Positions 63,401-64,000 of a stretch of DNA of 64,000 bases are shown piece by piece (positions within the stretch are counted from its first letter, which is position 1; each line of letters starts with the position of its first letter). The stretch covers positions 4,301,996-4,365,995 of the forward strand of contig QVOM02000103.1 of the NCBI GenBank assembly GCA_003586115.2. Reading direction: 5' to 3'. The position numbers and the translations under genes were made by a program. Under the pieces are notes generated by a model. That model saw only the letters and a list, made by a program, of their open reading frames with translations, had not been told where the DNA came from and did no database searches. Source of the stretch: Salvator merianae. Lineage: Eukaryota; Chordata; Lepidosauria; Squamata; Teiidae.

Positions 63401-63525
63401 CAATACACAATGAACCCAATATTCAAAAACTGTGGATTATAATTGTATAAATTCCAAAAATTCCATCTGCTGTTTTCCTATATATTGTGCATTGCAAGTA
63501 AAGAATAGAAAAGAAAATCATACAC

Positions 63526-63548
63526 AATAAATAAATAAATAAATAAAA
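63526..63548 (+). repeat. (AAAT)n microsatellite
   Basis: Five or so AAAT units in a SLIT2 intron. Confidence 0.85.
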
Positions 63549-63610
63549 ATGTTGACTTGGCATGTTATTACTATACTCATCACACTGAAACACAATTGAC
63601 AGGAGATACA

Positions 63611-63665
63611 GGCTGCATCCAGATGTCACTTAATATCAAAAAATAAGTAACATCTGGATGTAGCC
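63611..63665. repeat. Hairpin with ~21-bp stem
   Basis: GGCTGCATCCAGATGTCACT pairs with AGTAACATCTGGATGTAGCC with two mismatches and a loop of about 14 bases. A related half-sequence, GGCATCCAGATGTTACTTAT, occurs at about 51803-51822, so this is probably a small interspersed palindrome and not a microRNA. Confidence 0.75.
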
Positions 63666-64000
63666 ACATACATTTTTCAAGATACATTTTATGTAAGGGT
63701 TTAACTGAGAAATGCTATCAGAGTTTTGTGCTTTTTCCTCTAGAGGGCAGTAGTGATTTCCACAAACAAACTCGTTCATAAAATCCAGAAAGTGAATTAG
63801 AATATAACAAAACTTCTATTTGTATGTGTATCATTCTCCAAAAGAAGAGTTTCACTGGACTTTCTGCAAAGAAGCTTACTAGGTTTATACCTGTTAGGTT
63901 CAGAATTTTAAAACATGAAGTCCTTTCAGGTCTATCACCAGAAAATCTTCAGAATACGGAAACTCATATTAAAACACTAATAAAATAACAGATTCTGCTC

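Larger units (their letters stand above)
60461..64000. other. SLIT2 intron upstream of the EGF4 exon
   Basis: I looked for the next upstream EGF exon on the minus strand and did not see it, so the intron runs past the window. It contains an (AAAT)n run at 63526-63548 and a hairpin at 63611-63665. The rest is AT-rich with no gene or transposon recognised. Confidence 0.7.

Noticed and set aside
44942..64000. Possible mir-218-1, which resides in a SLIT2 intron in vertebrates
   Set aside because: The mature sequence was not seen. The known host intron lies further 5', in the LRR-coding part that is outside this window.

Overview
The window is vertebrate nuclear DNA: intron-rich, AT-rich, with GT-AG spliced exons, scattered CpG and many interspersed repeats. 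Multi-exon matches identify the 3' part of SLIT2 (right half) and nearly all of PACRGL (left half), both on the minus strand. This gene order is the one known from other amniotes. The repeat mix (L2/CR1-like LINEs, L1-like relics, hAT-type and palindromic MITEs, a Tc1-like transposon) suggests a sauropsid, most likely a lizard or other squamate. The species call is inference.

Left region (1-19.9 kb): PACRGL runs right to left. A CpG-rich promoter with a non-coding first exon lies at about 19.4-19.9 kb. Seven coding exons follow, from the ATG at 15209 down to 3701. All exon phases join, giving 231 codons in the window. The last short coding exon was not found and is probably left of position 1. 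Intron 1 is crowded with mobile DNA: a palindromic MITE, an L1 ORF2 relic, a LINE 3' tail, a 1,274-bp TIR transposon with a 3-bp target duplication, and a cluster of hairpins.

Middle region (19.9-32.2 kb): intergenic. It holds an L2-type LINE relic split by a MITE, a separate ~485-bp TIR element, and long stretches where I recognise nothing. No protein-coding gene is supported here.

Right region (32.2-64 kb): the 3' part of SLIT2, eight coding exons from 60460 down to the stop at 33687, then a probable 3' UTR. Together they encode about 500 residues: the end of EGF3, EGF4 to EGF6 with the known proteolytic site, the laminin-G domain, EGF7 to EGF9 and the C-terminal cystine knot. The 15.4-kb intron at 44.9-60.4 kb is a repeat graveyard: two parts of plus-strand non-LTR elements, two minus-strand L2 relics, a hAT-type element with a perfect 8-bp target duplication and a long internal hairpin, a complete but dead Tc1-like element whose transposase has DD38E spacing, and another hAT-like element in a CA microsatellite.

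SLIT2 is a secreted axon-guidance ligand for ROBO receptors. PACRGL is a small alpha-helical repeat protein related to PACRG. They are neighbours by conserved synteny, and nothing in the sequence suggests a shared function. Exon ends were placed by hand from splice consensus and reading phase and may be off by a base or so. I found no novel gene system; the most unusual content is in the transposons and hairpins.
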